Origin: an uncultured Ruminococcus sp.
Lineage (GTDB): Bacteria; Bacillota; Clostridia; Oscillospirales; Ruminococcaceae
Reading direction: 5' to 3'
DNA: 32,046 bases
Assembly (NCBI GenBank): GCA_902464115.1
Contig: CABQIF010000008.1
Location: 1 to 32,046, forward strand
A model generated the notes under the pieces. That model searched no databases and had not been told where the DNA came from. It worked only from the letters and a program-made list of their open reading frames with translations. This document shows positions 22,137 through 30,587 of this stretch, in pieces; position 1 is the stretch's first letter, and every line of letters begins with the position of its first letter. The position numbers were made by a program, and so were the translations under genes.

Positions 22137-23063
22137 ATGTTGGATTATCGGATTTATACCTTTATTTCTCTGTGTGAAACCAGAAGCTATACCAAAACAG
22201 CAGAACAATTACACATCTCTCAGCCCTCTGTCAGCCAGCATATCAAAGCATTGGAACAGCATTATGGATGTGATTTGTTTTATTTTGAGGGCAGAAACCT
22301 GAAGCTGACGAAAGAGGGCAGATATCTCTATCAAAAAGAAGTTGGCATTATGACCAACGAAAAAGAGATTGAATCCTATATTGAACAGATGGCGAACGGA
22401 AAGCATCTGCGAATTGGAATGACGCCCTCGGTGAGTGAATCGTTTGTGCCGAAATATCTGGCAGCCTATATTCGGAAGAATGCCGAGATCCACTTTCAGT
22501 TTTTGGTGGATGATATGCAGCAGCTACGGGGAAATCTGGCAAATGGAACGCTGGATGTAGTTTTTTCGGAGCAATTCTTTTTGAATGGTTCGATTTTTGA
22601 GCAGCATATTTATCATCAGGAACAATTGACGCTGGTATCTGATCCAGCCACCGCAGCCCGCTTGTATGGGCGGTCGGTTTCTGCGATTCTAAAGGAAACC
22701 TTACTGCTACCGCCGGAAGGCTCTGGTTTGCGGGAAATTATCATGCACTGGCTGAATTCTCGCAGCATGGCACTGACGGACTTTGAACGGGTGATTGTGG
22801 TAAACAGCATTACGATGATACGGGAGCTGTTGGCACAGCAAATCGGCGTTTCGATTCTGTTTGAATCCAATGTACGGGAAGACGTTCAGAATCGGCGGCT
22901 GCAACGCTTGCAGATGGATGATTTTTTTCTCTGGGGAAATTTTCAGTTTGTATACTTGAAAGAAAGTTTGTCGAAAGACCTCTATACGGATTTCTTTCGG
23001 GACTTTCAGAATATGGTAACGGAACACGCTCACTTGCCAACTGTTCCTTATCCTTTCAATTGA
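22137..23063 (+). CDS. LysR-family transcriptional regulator
   Basis: A 308-residue regulator. The N-terminal winged helix-turn-helix (about 1-62) reads SYTKTAEQLHISQPSVSQHIKALEQHYGCDLF, the LysR signature, followed by the linker helix and a periplasmic-binding-like effector domain (about 90-300; LRIGMTPSVSESFVPKYLAAY at its start). The start ATG at 22137 lies eight bases after GAGGGGG. It follows gpsA by 66 bases and ends at a strong terminator. LysR regulators often control a divergent neighbour, but here the upstream gene runs in the same direction, so the target cannot be guessed from context. The effector domain does not show enough to name a ligand. Confidence 0.93.
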   Translation: MLDYRIYTFISLCETRSYTKTAEQLHISQPSVSQHIKALEQHYGCDLFYFEGRNLKLTKEGRYLYQKEVGIMTNEKEIESYIEQMANGKHLRIGMTPSVSESFVPKYLAAYIRKNAEIHFQFLVDDMQQLRGNLANGTLDVVFSEQFFLNGSIFEQHIYHQEQLTLVSDPATAARLYGRSVSAILKETLLLPPEGSGLREIIMHWLNSRSMALTDFERVIVVNSITMIRELLAQQIGVSILFESNVREDVQNRRLQRLQMDDFFLWGNFQFVYLKESLSKDLYTDFFRDFQNMVTEHAHLPTVPYPFN

Positions 23064-23074
23064 AGAATATCACA

Positions 23075-23115
23075 AAAAATCGGCTTTCAGAAACGCATTC
23101 TGAAAGCCGATTTTT
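23075..23115 (+). terminator. Bidirectional terminator between lysR-type gene and ychF
   Basis: An 18-base perfect stem (23075-23092 with 23098-23115) closes a 5-base loop. The arms begin with AAAAA and end with TTTTT, so it works on both strands for the converging genes. Confidence 0.96.
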
Positions 23116-23152
23116 GCGATTAGGCTGTTAAAGTATCTGTAAGATCAGTGGA

Positions 23153-24250
23153 TCATACATTGAAGCGGAACAGTACAATGTCACCATCCTGCATCACATA
23201 ATCTTTTCCTTCGAGGCGAACAACACCCTTTTCTTTTGCTGCTGCCATAGAGCCACCGCATGCCATGAAGTCATCGAATGAAACCACTTCCGCACGAATG
23301 AAGCCCTTTTCAAAGTCGGTGTGAATCTTTCCGGCTGCCTGCGGAGCTTTCGTGCCCTTGCGAATCGTCCATGCACGAACTTCCGGCTTTCCGGCGGTCA
23401 AATAGGAAATCAGTCCAAGCAGACTGTAACCCTCCCGAATGATGCGGTTCAGACCGGATTCTTCCAAGCCCATTTCCGAGAGGAACATTTCCTTTTCGTC
23501 ATCTTCCAAGTCGGAAATTTCTGCTTCGATTTTTGCACAAATCGGCAAAACGGCTGCGTGTTCTTCTGCTGCAATCTTGCAAACAGTCTGATAATGCGGA
23601 TGTTCTGCCAAATCGCCGGAGAAATCCTTTTCACAGAGGTTTGCTGCATAGATTACCGGCTTTGCGGAGAGCAGCGGTGTTTCTTTCAGCCATTCCTGTT
23701 CTTCTTCGGTCATATCGAATGCACGGGCAGATTTTCCCTCTTCGAGGTGAGCCTTGAGCTGTTCCAGGAAGTCCAGCTGATTTTGCAGCTTTTTGTCGCC
23801 CTTGAGGGCTTTTTTTACACGGTCGATTCGGCGGTTCAACATATCCAAATCGGCAAAAATCAATTCCAGATTGATGGTTTCAATATCTCTTGCCGGGTTG
23901 ATGCTGCCGTCAACATGAACAATGTTGACATCTTCAAAGCAGCGGACAACGTGGACAATCGCATCCACTTCCCGAATATCTCCGAGGAATTTATTGCCCA
24001 GACCTTCGCCCTTAGAAGCACCCTTTACCAGACCAGCGATGTCGACAAATTCGAGGGTTGCCGGGGTGAATTTATCCGGTTCATAGATTTTTGCCAGTTC
24101 ATCCAGACGGCTGTCCGGTACTGAAACGATACCAACATTTTTTTCGATGGTGCAGAATGGATAGTTTGCAGATTCTGCCCCTGCATTGGTCAATGCATTG
24201 AATAACGTACTTTTCCCGACGTTGGGAAGTCCGACCATACCTAATTTCAT
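23153..24250 (-). CDS. ychF: Redox-regulated ATPase YchF (Obg-like)
   Basis: A 365-residue member of the Obg-like P-loop family that prefers ATP and binds ribosomes. The P-loop GLPNVGKST is at residues 7-15, followed by switch residues and DIAGLVKGASKGEGLGN (about 69-85), a helical domain, and a C-terminal TGS-like domain with GKPEVRAWTIRKGTKAP and the ending GDIVLFRFNV. YchF proteins act in translation and oxidative stress; details in Firmicutes are limited. The ATG at 24250 is the family start (MKLGMVGLPNVGKST); the ribosome site is a weak AAGGAA/GGGA. It has its own consensus promoter at 24327-24355. Confidence 0.97.
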   Translation of the reverse strand: MKLGMVGLPNVGKSTLFNALTNAGAESANYPFCTIEKNVGIVSVPDSRLDELAKIYEPDKFTPATLEFVDIAGLVKGASKGEGLGNKFLGDIREVDAIVHVVRCFEDVNIVHVDGSINPARDIETINLELIFADLDMLNRRIDRVKKALKGDKKLQNQLDFLEQLKAHLEEGKSARAFDMTEEEQEWLKETPLLSAKPVIYAANLCEKDFSGDLAEHPHYQTVCKIAAEEHAAVLPICAKIEAEISDLEDDEKEMFLSEMGLEESGLNRIIREGYSLLGLISYLTAGKPEVRAWTIRKGTKAPQAAGKIHTDFEKGFIRAEVVSFDDFMACGGSMAAAKEKGVVRLEGKDYVMQDGDIVLFRFNV

Positions 24251-24326
24251 AACGATGTTCCCGTTCCTTTTTGATGAATTTCCGGCAGTGGGATTGCTTG
24301 AAGCTCCAACTGCTCACATACCCTCT

Positions 24327-24355
24327 ATTATATCGTAATTTTGGAATGCTGTCAA
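24327..24355 (-). promoter_or_regulatory. Sigma-A promoter of ychF
   Basis: Minus strand TTGACA (24350-24355), 17-base spacer, TATAAT (24327-24332): a full consensus match. It lies 32 bases beyond the stop codon of the flippase gene. Confidence 0.95.
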
Positions 24356-24387
24356 CCGGCAAATCCAACGGGACACCAAAATGATTT

Positions 24388-26028
24388 TCAGATCATCCGG
24401 AAACAAAGCCCCTCTCGCAGGCGGTTTGCGGTCTTTTCCAGCAACAATAGTACAACCCCATACATCACGACCGCACTGCCAACGCTGCACAGCAGCATAA
24501 CTGGTAACGGCATCATTCGAGTTAGATTTCGGAACAGACACGCAGTTGTGATGCTCATCGTCGCTGCATAGCACAGCGGAAGAATGGGCTTTAATCCACG
24601 GAGGGACATCCCCAGCATGCGACAGAGGGAGAAAAGCGTCATGCCGAACAGCAGAGCATAGCAAAGACTGGTTGACAGCCCAGCCCCCAACAGGGAACAT
24701 GCTGGAATTTGCAGGAAGAGGATGTTTCCCAGCAGCTTGACAGCAACGCAGGGCAACATATATTTGACGGGTAAATCTGCCCTGCCAATGCCCTGTAAAA
24801 TGCTGAATAATGGCATGGTAAAGCAGAGAAACACCATGCCCGGCAGCAGTGACCGCAGCGATTCCGCAGCAATGCGACAAGCAGTTTCCTGTCCCGGATA
24901 GAGCAGCGTTAAGATCGGATCGGACAGGCAAAATAATCCGCCGGCTGCTGGAAGTGCAATCAATGCTGTTAAAAACAAAACAGATTGCAACTGTTTCTGG
25001 ACAGCTTCTTTTTGTCCCTTTGCCCAAGACTGTGCAGCACATGGCAAAACAGATTTTCCAAACATATTGGTGACAGATGGCACTAAGTTGAATACCGTCA
25101 GAGCCATGCCGGAAAATGCCCCGTAAACCAATGCCGGAAACGTGCTCTCTGCTGCAACTGCTCCGAACTTTTGAAAGAGTGCAGCGGATTGTGTCTGTTG
25201 TAGATGGTCGAAACACCGCATCATGGTGCACAAGTCGATCAGGGAAGTCAGATTTGTGACGAATGACCCCAATGCAACCGGCAGCATGATTTGAAACAGT
25301 GACCGCATGAGCGAGCCAATCGAGAGCGAAGCGGAGGAAGATGCAGCCTTTGGCAGCCCATCGCCGCCCAGATTGCGGAAAAAGAAATACAAGACACCGC
25401 AGGCAGTGGAGAGTGTAACGCCCAGAACGGCAGCTGCTGCTGCAATGGGGAGAATCGGCGTGCCAGCCGGAAAATAGGCGAGCACCTGCGTTTCATGCGT
25501 AAAGACATAGTGACTGAACAGCAAGCCGCATGCCACTTTTGCAATGGATTCCACTGCCTGTGAAATGGCAGTTGGATACATGTTGCAAAGTCCCTCATAA
25601 TAGCCCCGTTCAACGGCTGCCAGACAACCAAAAAAGGCAGCTGGTGCCATCATCCGAATGGCATAGGCTGCGGAAACATCCGCAGCCGTGGAACGGGCAA
25701 ACGGCACTGCAAACAACCAGATGAATCCGCTGAGTAGCAGCCCCACTCCAGCAAAGAGCAGGCGTGCGGTTCGGCGAATTTTCCGGACGTTCTGAATATG
25801 TCCTGCACCGTGTTCTTTTGCAACCAGAGAGGCGACCGCTGTAGAAAGTCCGGTGATGGAAAGGGCATAGATGGGCAGAAATAACCCGTAGGCACATCCA
25901 AAATAGCCCATCCCCACTCCGCCAAGCAGCATTGTCAGCGGAATTTTAAAGAGTGCCCCCAGAGCTTTCGTGATGAGAGCGGAGAGAAATAAGATAAAAG
26001 AACCTTTTAGAAATGTCTGTGTTTTCAA
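24388..26028 (-). CDS. SpoVB/MurJ-like polysaccharide flippase (MATE-type transporter)
   Basis: A 546-residue membrane protein with about 14 hydrophobic helices, of the MOP/PST group that includes SpoVB, YtgP/MurJ and O-antigen flippases. The N-terminus FLKGSFILFLSALITKALGALFKIPL is the typical SpoVB/YtgP start, followed by GMGYFGCAYGLFLPIYALSITGLSTAVASLVAKE. Family members translocate lipid-linked peptidoglycan precursors or similar lipids; SpoVB does this for the spore cortex. The start appears to be TTG at 26026-26028, ten bases after AAAGGAG; no ATG lies near. It is monocistronic with no recognisable terminator before ychF. Whether it serves the cortex or vegetative wall cannot be told from sequence. 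Confidence 0.92.
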   Translation of the reverse strand: MKTQTFLKGSFILFLSALITKALGALFKIPLTMLLGGVGMGYFGCAYGLFLPIYALSITGLSTAVASLVAKEHGAGHIQNVRKIRRTARLLFAGVGLLLSGFIWLFAVPFARSTAADVSAAYAIRMMAPAAFFGCLAAVERGYYEGLCNMYPTAISQAVESIAKVACGLLFSHYVFTHETQVLAYFPAGTPILPIAAAAAVLGVTLSTACGVLYFFFRNLGGDGLPKAASSSASLSIGSLMRSLFQIMLPVALGSFVTNLTSLIDLCTMMRCFDHLQQTQSAALFQKFGAVAAESTFPALVYGAFSGMALTVFNLVPSVTNMFGKSVLPCAAQSWAKGQKEAVQKQLQSVLFLTALIALPAAGGLFCLSDPILTLLYPGQETACRIAAESLRSLLPGMVFLCFTMPLFSILQGIGRADLPVKYMLPCVAVKLLGNILFLQIPACSLLGAGLSTSLCYALLFGMTLFSLCRMLGMSLRGLKPILPLCYAATMSITTACLFRNLTRMMPLPVMLLCSVGSAVVMYGVVLLLLEKTANRLREGLCFRMI

Positions 26029-26108
26029 AAAAAGTATCTCCTTTGCATGAAAACGGTGGCAGGAAATCCCTGTTCCGTGATTTTTTGTCGGTCTGCTTAA
26101 AAATTATG

Positions 26109-26137
26109 TTGCAGAATCAGAAAATATGTGCTATAAT
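26109..26137 (+). promoter_or_regulatory. Sigma-A promoter of the aminotransferase gene
   Basis: TTGCAG (26109-26114), 17-base spacer, TATAAT (26132-26137). The leader is about 70 bases and contains the strong AAGGAG at 26191-26196. Confidence 0.85.
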
Positions 26138-26201
26138 AATAAAATGCAGAATCTGCACACGGTGCAGATGGCTGCGATTCATTTTTTTCAAAGGAGAAAG
26201 G

Positions 26202-26234
26202 ATGACTTTCGATGCAATTTCAATTCTCAAATGA
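26202..26234 (+). CDS. Possible 10-codon leader peptide overlapping the aminotransferase start
   Basis: ATG at 26202 is five bases from the strong AAGGAG (26191-26196) and reads MTFDAISILK before TGA at 26232-26234, in a different frame from the aminotransferase starting at 26212. The aminotransferase ATG has only a weaker AAAGG ten bases upstream. The short frame could make translation of the main gene depend on re-initiation. It may equally be chance. Confidence 0.2.
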   Translation: MTFDAISILK

Positions 26235-27408
26235 TGTCGCAAAATTACAGCCTTCTGCGATTCGGGAAATTTTAAAATTTACGAGTATGCCGGGGGTGAT
26301 TTCGTTTGCAGCAGGGAACCCTGCTCCGGAAGCATTTCCAACCGAACTGATTGCGGATCTCTCCAGCAAGCTGCTGCGGGAACATCCCGTTCTGGCAATG
26401 CAGTACAGCATTACAGAGGGCTATCCGGAATTGCGGGAACAGCTCAAGCAGTGGATGACCGAAAAGCATTGCTTTTCCCCGGAAACCGATGACTTGATTA
26501 TCACATCCGGTGCACAGCAGGCAAATGAACTTTCCTGTAAGGTGCTGTTGAATCCGGGCGATACGCTGATCTGCGAAGCTCCAAGCTTTATCGGTTCGCT
26601 GAATGCATTCCGTTCTTATGGGGTCAATCTGGTTTCTGTTCCGCTCGAAGAAGATGGAATGGACTTAGCTGCACTGGAACACACCCTGCAAACCGAACCG
26701 AATTGCAAGCTGATCTATATCATTCCGAATTTCCAGAACCCAACTGGACGGGTGACTTCGCTCGAAAAGAGAAAGGGCATTTACGAACTGGCATGCAAGT
26801 ATAATGTTGCCATTCTGGAAGATGACCCGTATGGCGAACTGCGAATTTCCGGCGAATCCGTTCCAAGCCTCAAGAGCATGGACACAGAGGGCAGAGTTTT
26901 GTATGCAGGTTCGTTCTCAAAGATTTTAGCACCGGGTTTCCGGGTGGGCTATCTGAGTGCACCAAAGGAACTGGTACAAAAAGTCGTTGTCTGCAAGCAG
27001 GTTTCTGACGTTCATACAAATATCTGGGCACAGATTATGTGTTCCGAATTCTTGAAGAATGTGGACTTGCAAGAACATCTGGAAGGACTGCGGAAGATCT
27101 ATCGGCATAAATGCACACTGATGGCAGATACCATGAAAGCTTGCTTCTCGAAGAAAGTTACATGGAAAAAGCCGGAAGGCGGTCTGTTTATCTGGTGTAC
27201 CTTGCCGGATAACTGCGATATGCCGGAATTCTGCAAGAAGGCAGTTTCAGAATATAAAATTGCAGTCGTACCGGGCAACGCATTCTTAGTAGACGAATCC
27301 CAGCCGACCACTTCGTTCCGTCTGAATTTCTCCACACCGACCGATGAACAGATTGTCACCGGTATTACCATTCTCGGCAGAATGACAAAAGAACTGTTCT
27401 CGGAATAA
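26212..27408 (+). CDS. PLP-dependent aminotransferase, class I/II (2-aminoadipate aminotransferase-like)
   Basis: A 398-residue fold-type I aminotransferase close to the LysN / MocR-associated group that transaminates 2-aminoadipate, aromatic or branched amino acids. The family start FSNDVAKLQPSAIREILKF is followed by the substrate region FAAGNPAPEAFP, QYSITEGYPELR, Asn176 in NFQNPTGR, Asp204 region in LEDDPYGELR, and the PLP lysine Lys237 in SFSKILAPGFRVGY. The start ATG at 26212 is set by the conserved N-terminus, although the nearest strong ribosome site favours an overlapping short frame. It is transcribed from its own promoter and is followed by the 27463 gene 54 bases later without a terminator. 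The exact substrate cannot be told. Confidence 0.93.
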   Translation: MQFQFSNDVAKLQPSAIREILKFTSMPGVISFAAGNPAPEAFPTELIADLSSKLLREHPVLAMQYSITEGYPELREQLKQWMTEKHCFSPETDDLIITSGAQQANELSCKVLLNPGDTLICEAPSFIGSLNAFRSYGVNLVSVPLEEDGMDLAALEHTLQTEPNCKLIYIIPNFQNPTGRVTSLEKRKGIYELACKYNVAILEDDPYGELRISGESVPSLKSMDTEGRVLYAGSFSKILAPGFRVGYLSAPKELVQKVVVCKQVSDVHTNIWAQIMCSEFLKNVDLQEHLEGLRKIYRHKCTLMADTMKACFSKKVTWKKPEGGLFIWCTLPDNCDMPEFCKKAVSEYKIAVVPGNAFLVDESQPTTSFRLNFSTPTDEQIVTGITILGRMTKELFSE

Positions 27409-27462
27409 AATCTAAAAAAATTGACGTTCACCATGACGCATATTAGAAAGGAATTTTGAACC

Positions 27463-27987
27463 ATGGCAACCACAAACCATTCTCCACTCGACCGTTATAT
27501 GGTCACTGAAAAATACATCGTAACAAGAGGCACAGCCCTGCATTTCCCACCGAAGATTTTCGGAAAACTGGTCACCAGCAAAGACACCATCTATGGTGTT
27601 GTTGTCGATATGCCGATGAGCCCGACCCTGCTCGGCACATTGGTTATGTACATCAACGGTGCAGCAAACCTGTACTTCAACAATGGTGCAGAATACATCG
27701 GTGCTGCACAGAAGTACCAGACTGTTGCACAGCCGGCTCGGATCGCTGTTGCTAGTGCTCCAAGATTGCTGCCGGAAGCTGTTAAGACCACTGCAACCGA
27801 CCTGCCGAATGCACAGCATCACTATATTTATCTCATCAGCAAGAATGGTATCTATAAGAAGGATTTGCGGCTGGCAAACCTGCCGAACGAATCCAAGGAA
27901 ACACAATCATTTTTCTACCTGTATCAGCAGGTAATGGGTGCACTGCAGAATGCACAGGTAAAGGATCGTTCCAACGCTGGCAAGTAA
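27463..27987 (+). CDS. Conserved-looking protein of unknown function
   Basis: A 174-residue soluble protein that I do not recognise. It has no signal peptide or membrane segment. The first part (about 15-90) contains beta-rich hydrophobic stretches (IYGVVVDMPMSPTLLGTLVMYINGAANLYF), reminiscent of a cytosolic ligand or adaptor fold, and the second half is mixed helix/strand (HHYIYLISKNGIYKKDLRLANL). The ATG at 27463 follows AAAGGA at a long spacing of eleven bases. Codon use is strongly biased to the same preferred codons as pgi, suggesting fair expression. It lies between the aminotransferase and trpS, all in one direction with no terminators, so the three may be one transcript. Confidence 0.8.
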   Translation: MATTNHSPLDRYMVTEKYIVTRGTALHFPPKIFGKLVTSKDTIYGVVVDMPMSPTLLGTLVMYINGAANLYFNNGAEYIGAAQKYQTVAQPARIAVASAPRLLPEAVKTTATDLPNAQHHYIYLISKNGIYKKDLRLANLPNESKETQSFFYLYQQVMGALQNAQVKDRSNAGK

Positions 27988-28033
27988 GCAAAGCATCCGC
28001 ACGGAGTAAAATTTGAAAAAGAAGGTATCCACA

Positions 28034-29038
28034 ATGGAAGAAGGAAAGAAGAAGTTAATTTTCAGCGGCATTCAGCCGACTGGTACATTTACACTGGGCA
28101 ACTATATCGGTGCAATCCGGAACTGGGGACCATTGCAGGATGAATATCGCTGTGTATACAGTGTTGTTGATATGCATGCGATTACCGTTCGGCAAGATCC
28201 GGCAAAGCTGCGGCAGAACACCTTGCAGGCATATGCATTGCTGTTGGCATGCGGAATTGATTTGGAAAAGTCGATTCTGTTCATTCAGAGCCATGTCAGA
28301 ACTCATGCAGAATTGAGTTGGATTCTGGGCTGTAATACGCAGTTTGGCGAACTTTCCAGAATGACCCAGTTCAAGGACAAGAGTGCCAAGCATGCCGATG
28401 ATGTCAATGCAGGTCTGTTCACGTATCCGGTTCTGATGGCAGCCGATATTCTGGCATATAATGCCGATTTAGTGCCGGTTGGTGTTGACCAGAAGCAGCA
28501 TTTGGAATTGACCAGAAACATTGCACAGCGGTTCAATCAGCGGTATGGCGAATTCTTCACCCTGCCGGAACCGTATATTCCGCCGGTTGGTGCAAAGGTG
28601 ATGTCTTTGCAAGAGCCAACAAAGAAGATGTCGAAATCCGATGAAAACCCGAATGCTTGTATCTTGATTCTGGATGACCGAGATACGATTATCCGGAAGT
28701 TCAAGCGTGCTGTAACGGATAGCGATAGCACCGTTCGGTATGCAGAGGGCAAGGACGGCATCAACAATTTGATGACGATTTATTCCAGCCTGACAGGCAA
28801 GGATTATGCTGCAATTGAACAGGAATTTGCTGGTAAGGGCTACGGGGATTTCAAGATGGCAGTTGGTGAAACCGTTGCAGACCACTTGCAGCCGATTCAG
28901 GATGAATTCAAGAAGCTGTTTGCCGACAAGGCATATCTGAAACAGTGCTACACCGACGGTGCAGCCAAGGCACTGGCATATTCGCAGCGAATTGTCAGCA
29001 AGGTTTACCACAAAGTCGGCTTTGTAGACGCTCGATAA
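28034..29038 (+). CDS. trpS: Tryptophan--tRNA ligase
   Basis: A 334-residue class Ic aminoacyl-tRNA synthetase that charges tRNA-Trp. The signature HIGH appears as TLGNYIG (20-26) and KMSKS is at 198-202; FSGIQPTGTFTLGNYIGA is the family N-terminus. The start chosen is ATG at 28034, with AGAAGG eight bases before it, giving MEEGKKKLIFSGIQPTG as in relatives; a TTG at 28013 with GGAG is an alternative. No T-box leader lies upstream (only 46 bases to the previous gene), so control by uncharged tRNA-Trp at this locus is not expected. The small gene at 29049 follows after 10 bases, in the same transcript. Confidence 0.97.
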   Translation: MEEGKKKLIFSGIQPTGTFTLGNYIGAIRNWGPLQDEYRCVYSVVDMHAITVRQDPAKLRQNTLQAYALLLACGIDLEKSILFIQSHVRTHAELSWILGCNTQFGELSRMTQFKDKSAKHADDVNAGLFTYPVLMAADILAYNADLVPVGVDQKQHLELTRNIAQRFNQRYGEFFTLPEPYIPPVGAKVMSLQEPTKKMSKSDENPNACILILDDRDTIIRKFKRAVTDSDSTVRYAEGKDGINNLMTIYSSLTGKDYAAIEQEFAGKGYGDFKMAVGETVADHLQPIQDEFKKLFADKAYLKQCYTDGAAKALAYSQRIVSKVYHKVGFVDAR

Positions 29039-29048
29039 GGAGAAAAAT

Positions 29049-29411
29049 ATGCAGAATTTGGTAACTGTTTTATCGAATGAAGATGGCATTCAAATTTCTC
29101 TGGATGTTCAGCAGGACGTTGTGTTACAAATTGGGGAAGCGATGCAGGAAATTCAGGAAGCAGCATATATGAACGGGGAAAACTGGGCGATTTTCTTTCA
29201 ATATTATTTGGAGCAGTATGCACCGGATTTGTTGGAGGGATTGGAATCAGATGCAGAAGCCGGCATGTATGCAGCTTATTATGAAACAGCAACGCCGGAA
29301 AATCATCGGAAAGCCCTGCAGCTTGCCGACTTGCTCCATGCATTATTGGCACATCCAGAGCAGATTTACCAGATTCTGAGAACAACAGAAGACGAAATCG
29401 AATGGGATTAA
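29049..29411 (+). CDS. Small acidic protein, possibly Imm51-family
   Basis: A 120-residue acidic protein. The central part reads NWAIFFQYYLEQYAPDLLEGLESDAEAGMYAAYYE and the C-terminus LLHALLAHPEQIYQILRTTEDEIEWD. This pattern (PDLLEG, DxEAGMY, then a helical end) resembles proteins annotated as Imm51, a family predicted from polymorphic-toxin loci to be immunity proteins; that is recalled from family memory and unverified. No toxin gene or secretion cue lies nearby, and the gene sits 10 bases after trpS with its own AAGGAG, followed by a terminator. A housekeeping role unrelated to immunity is possible. Predicted mostly helical; no signal peptide. Confidence 0.75.
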   Translation: MQNLVTVLSNEDGIQISLDVQQDVVLQIGEAMQEIQEAAYMNGENWAIFFQYYLEQYAPDLLEGLESDAEAGMYAAYYETATPENHRKALQLADLLHALLAHPEQIYQILRTTEDEIEWD

Positions 29412-29432
29412 AAGATCCGGTTCGATTGGGAG

Positions 29433-29479
29433 AACAGGACAGCACGGCGACAGTTTCGTACTGTCCTGTTTGATTTTTT
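29433..29479 (+). terminator. Terminator after the Imm51-like gene
   Basis: AACAGGACAG (29433-29442) pairs with CTGTCCTGTT (29461-29470) around an 18-base loop, followed by TGATTTTTT. It separates trpS and its partner from mazG. Confidence 0.82.
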
Positions 29480-29511
29480 ACAGAATCAATCGAAAGAGAG
29501 GAACAGAAATC

Positions 29512-30324
29512 ATGATGACATATCCACAGAAAGAACGCTATGATATCAACGATTTAATCGAAGTCATCCGGATGTTGCGGTTGCCGGATGGCTGCCCATG
29601 GGACAAAGTGCAGACCCATGAATCCATCCGCATGAACTTCATCGAAGAGGTTTATGAAGTCATTGAAGCGATCGACAAGAACGATACTGCCCTGATGCGG
29701 GAAGAATTGGGCGACGTTTTAATGCAGGTGGTCTTTCATGCACAGATGGAACGGGAACAGGGAAACTTTGATTTTGATGATGTTTGTGATGAAGTTTGCA
29801 GAAAGCTGATTATCCGCCATCCGCATGTGTTCAGTAATGTACAAGCAGGCAATACTGATGAAGCTGTGAATAGCTGGGAGCAGGTGAAACAGCAGACTAA
29901 GGGACAGACCACGTACACCGAAACGCTGGAGAGCGTTGCCGTTTCTCTGCCGGCATTGATGCGAGCACAGAAAGTCGGAAAACGGGCTGCAAAATCGGGA
30001 TTTGATTTTGCAAATACAGCGGATACCTTTGCAAAGTTGCAGTCAGAAGTGACCGAGTTGCAGGAAGCTATTCAGGCAAAGGACTCCGATGCAGCTGCGG
30101 AAGAACTGGGCGATTTGCTGTTTTCTTGTACGAATCTGGCGAGAGCGTTGGATGTCGATGCAGAAGAAACTTTGACCGCTGCAACGGAGAAATTCATTCG
30201 CCGTTTTGCAAAAGTGGAGCAGGCAGCAACCGCAGCAGGAAAGAAGATGAAAGATTGCTCGCCGGAAGAACTCGAAACATTCTGGCAGCAGGCGAAAGGA
30301 GCAAAGACCGATGCGATTGGATAA
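29512..30324 (+). CDS. mazG: Nucleoside triphosphate pyrophosphohydrolase MazG
   Basis: A 270-residue house-cleaning enzyme that hydrolyses (d)NTPs to monophosphates and pyrophosphate. It has two MazG repeats. The first holds the metal-binding EExxE set: Glu45, Glu46 and Glu49 in NFIEEVYEVIEA, with EELGDVL (64-70). The second repeats the pattern around ELQEAIQA and AAEELGDLLFS. DGCPWDKVQTHESI (26-39) is the conserved N-terminal mark. The start ATG at 29512 follows GAGAGGAA. The 3' end overlaps the next gene by 14 bases. The pairing with the small S4-domain gene is the same as yabN-yabO in Bacillus, where a SpoVB-like gene (yabM) precedes them; here the flippase is about 3.5 kb away on the other strand. 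Confidence 0.96.
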   Translation: MMTYPQKERYDINDLIEVIRMLRLPDGCPWDKVQTHESIRMNFIEEVYEVIEAIDKNDTALMREELGDVLMQVVFHAQMEREQGNFDFDDVCDEVCRKLIIRHPHVFSNVQAGNTDEAVNSWEQVKQQTKGQTTYTETLESVAVSLPALMRAQKVGKRAAKSGFDFANTADTFAKLQSEVTELQEAIQAKDSDAAAEELGDLLFSCTNLARALDVDAEETLTAATEKFIRRFAKVEQAATAAGKKMKDCSPEELETFWQQAKGAKTDAIG

Positions 30325-30553
30325 ATATTTGAAAGTTTCCCGTCTGATTAAGCGGAGAACCGTTGCAAATGAAGCGTGTGATGCAGAAAAAGTGCTGGTA
30401 AATGGAAAGGTTGCCCGTGCATCGTATGATGTAAAAGTGGGCGATGTCATTGAAATCAACATGGGACAGAAGGCGTTGAAAGTAAAGGTGGAACAGGTGC
30501 TGGAACACGTGTTGAAAGATGACGCAGCCGGAATGTATACGGTTGTGGAATAA
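30311..30553 (+). CDS. rqcP: S4-domain RNA-binding protein RqcP (YabO/Hsp15 family)
   Basis: An 80-residue protein made almost entirely of an S4 RNA-binding domain: MRLDKYLKVSRLIKRRTVANEACDAEKV at the start, then LVNGKVARASYDVKVGDVIEI. In Bacillus, RqcP works with RqcH on stalled 50S subunits to add C-terminal alanine tails. The ATG at 30311 overlaps mazG and follows AAAGGAG. The gene order mazG-rqcP supports the name. The remaining distance to the next gene is only 34 bases. Confidence 0.95.
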   Translation: MRLDKYLKVSRLIKRRTVANEACDAEKVLVNGKVARASYDVKVGDVIEINMGQKALKVKVEQVLEHVLKDDAAGMYTVVE

Positions 30554-30587
30554 AAAACGGCATTTAATAGAAAGGAGTTTTTGAAGT

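Noticed and set aside
27988..28033. T-box leader before trpS
   Set aside because: Only 46 bases separate trpS from the previous gene, and no specifier loop, T-box sequence or terminator pair is present.
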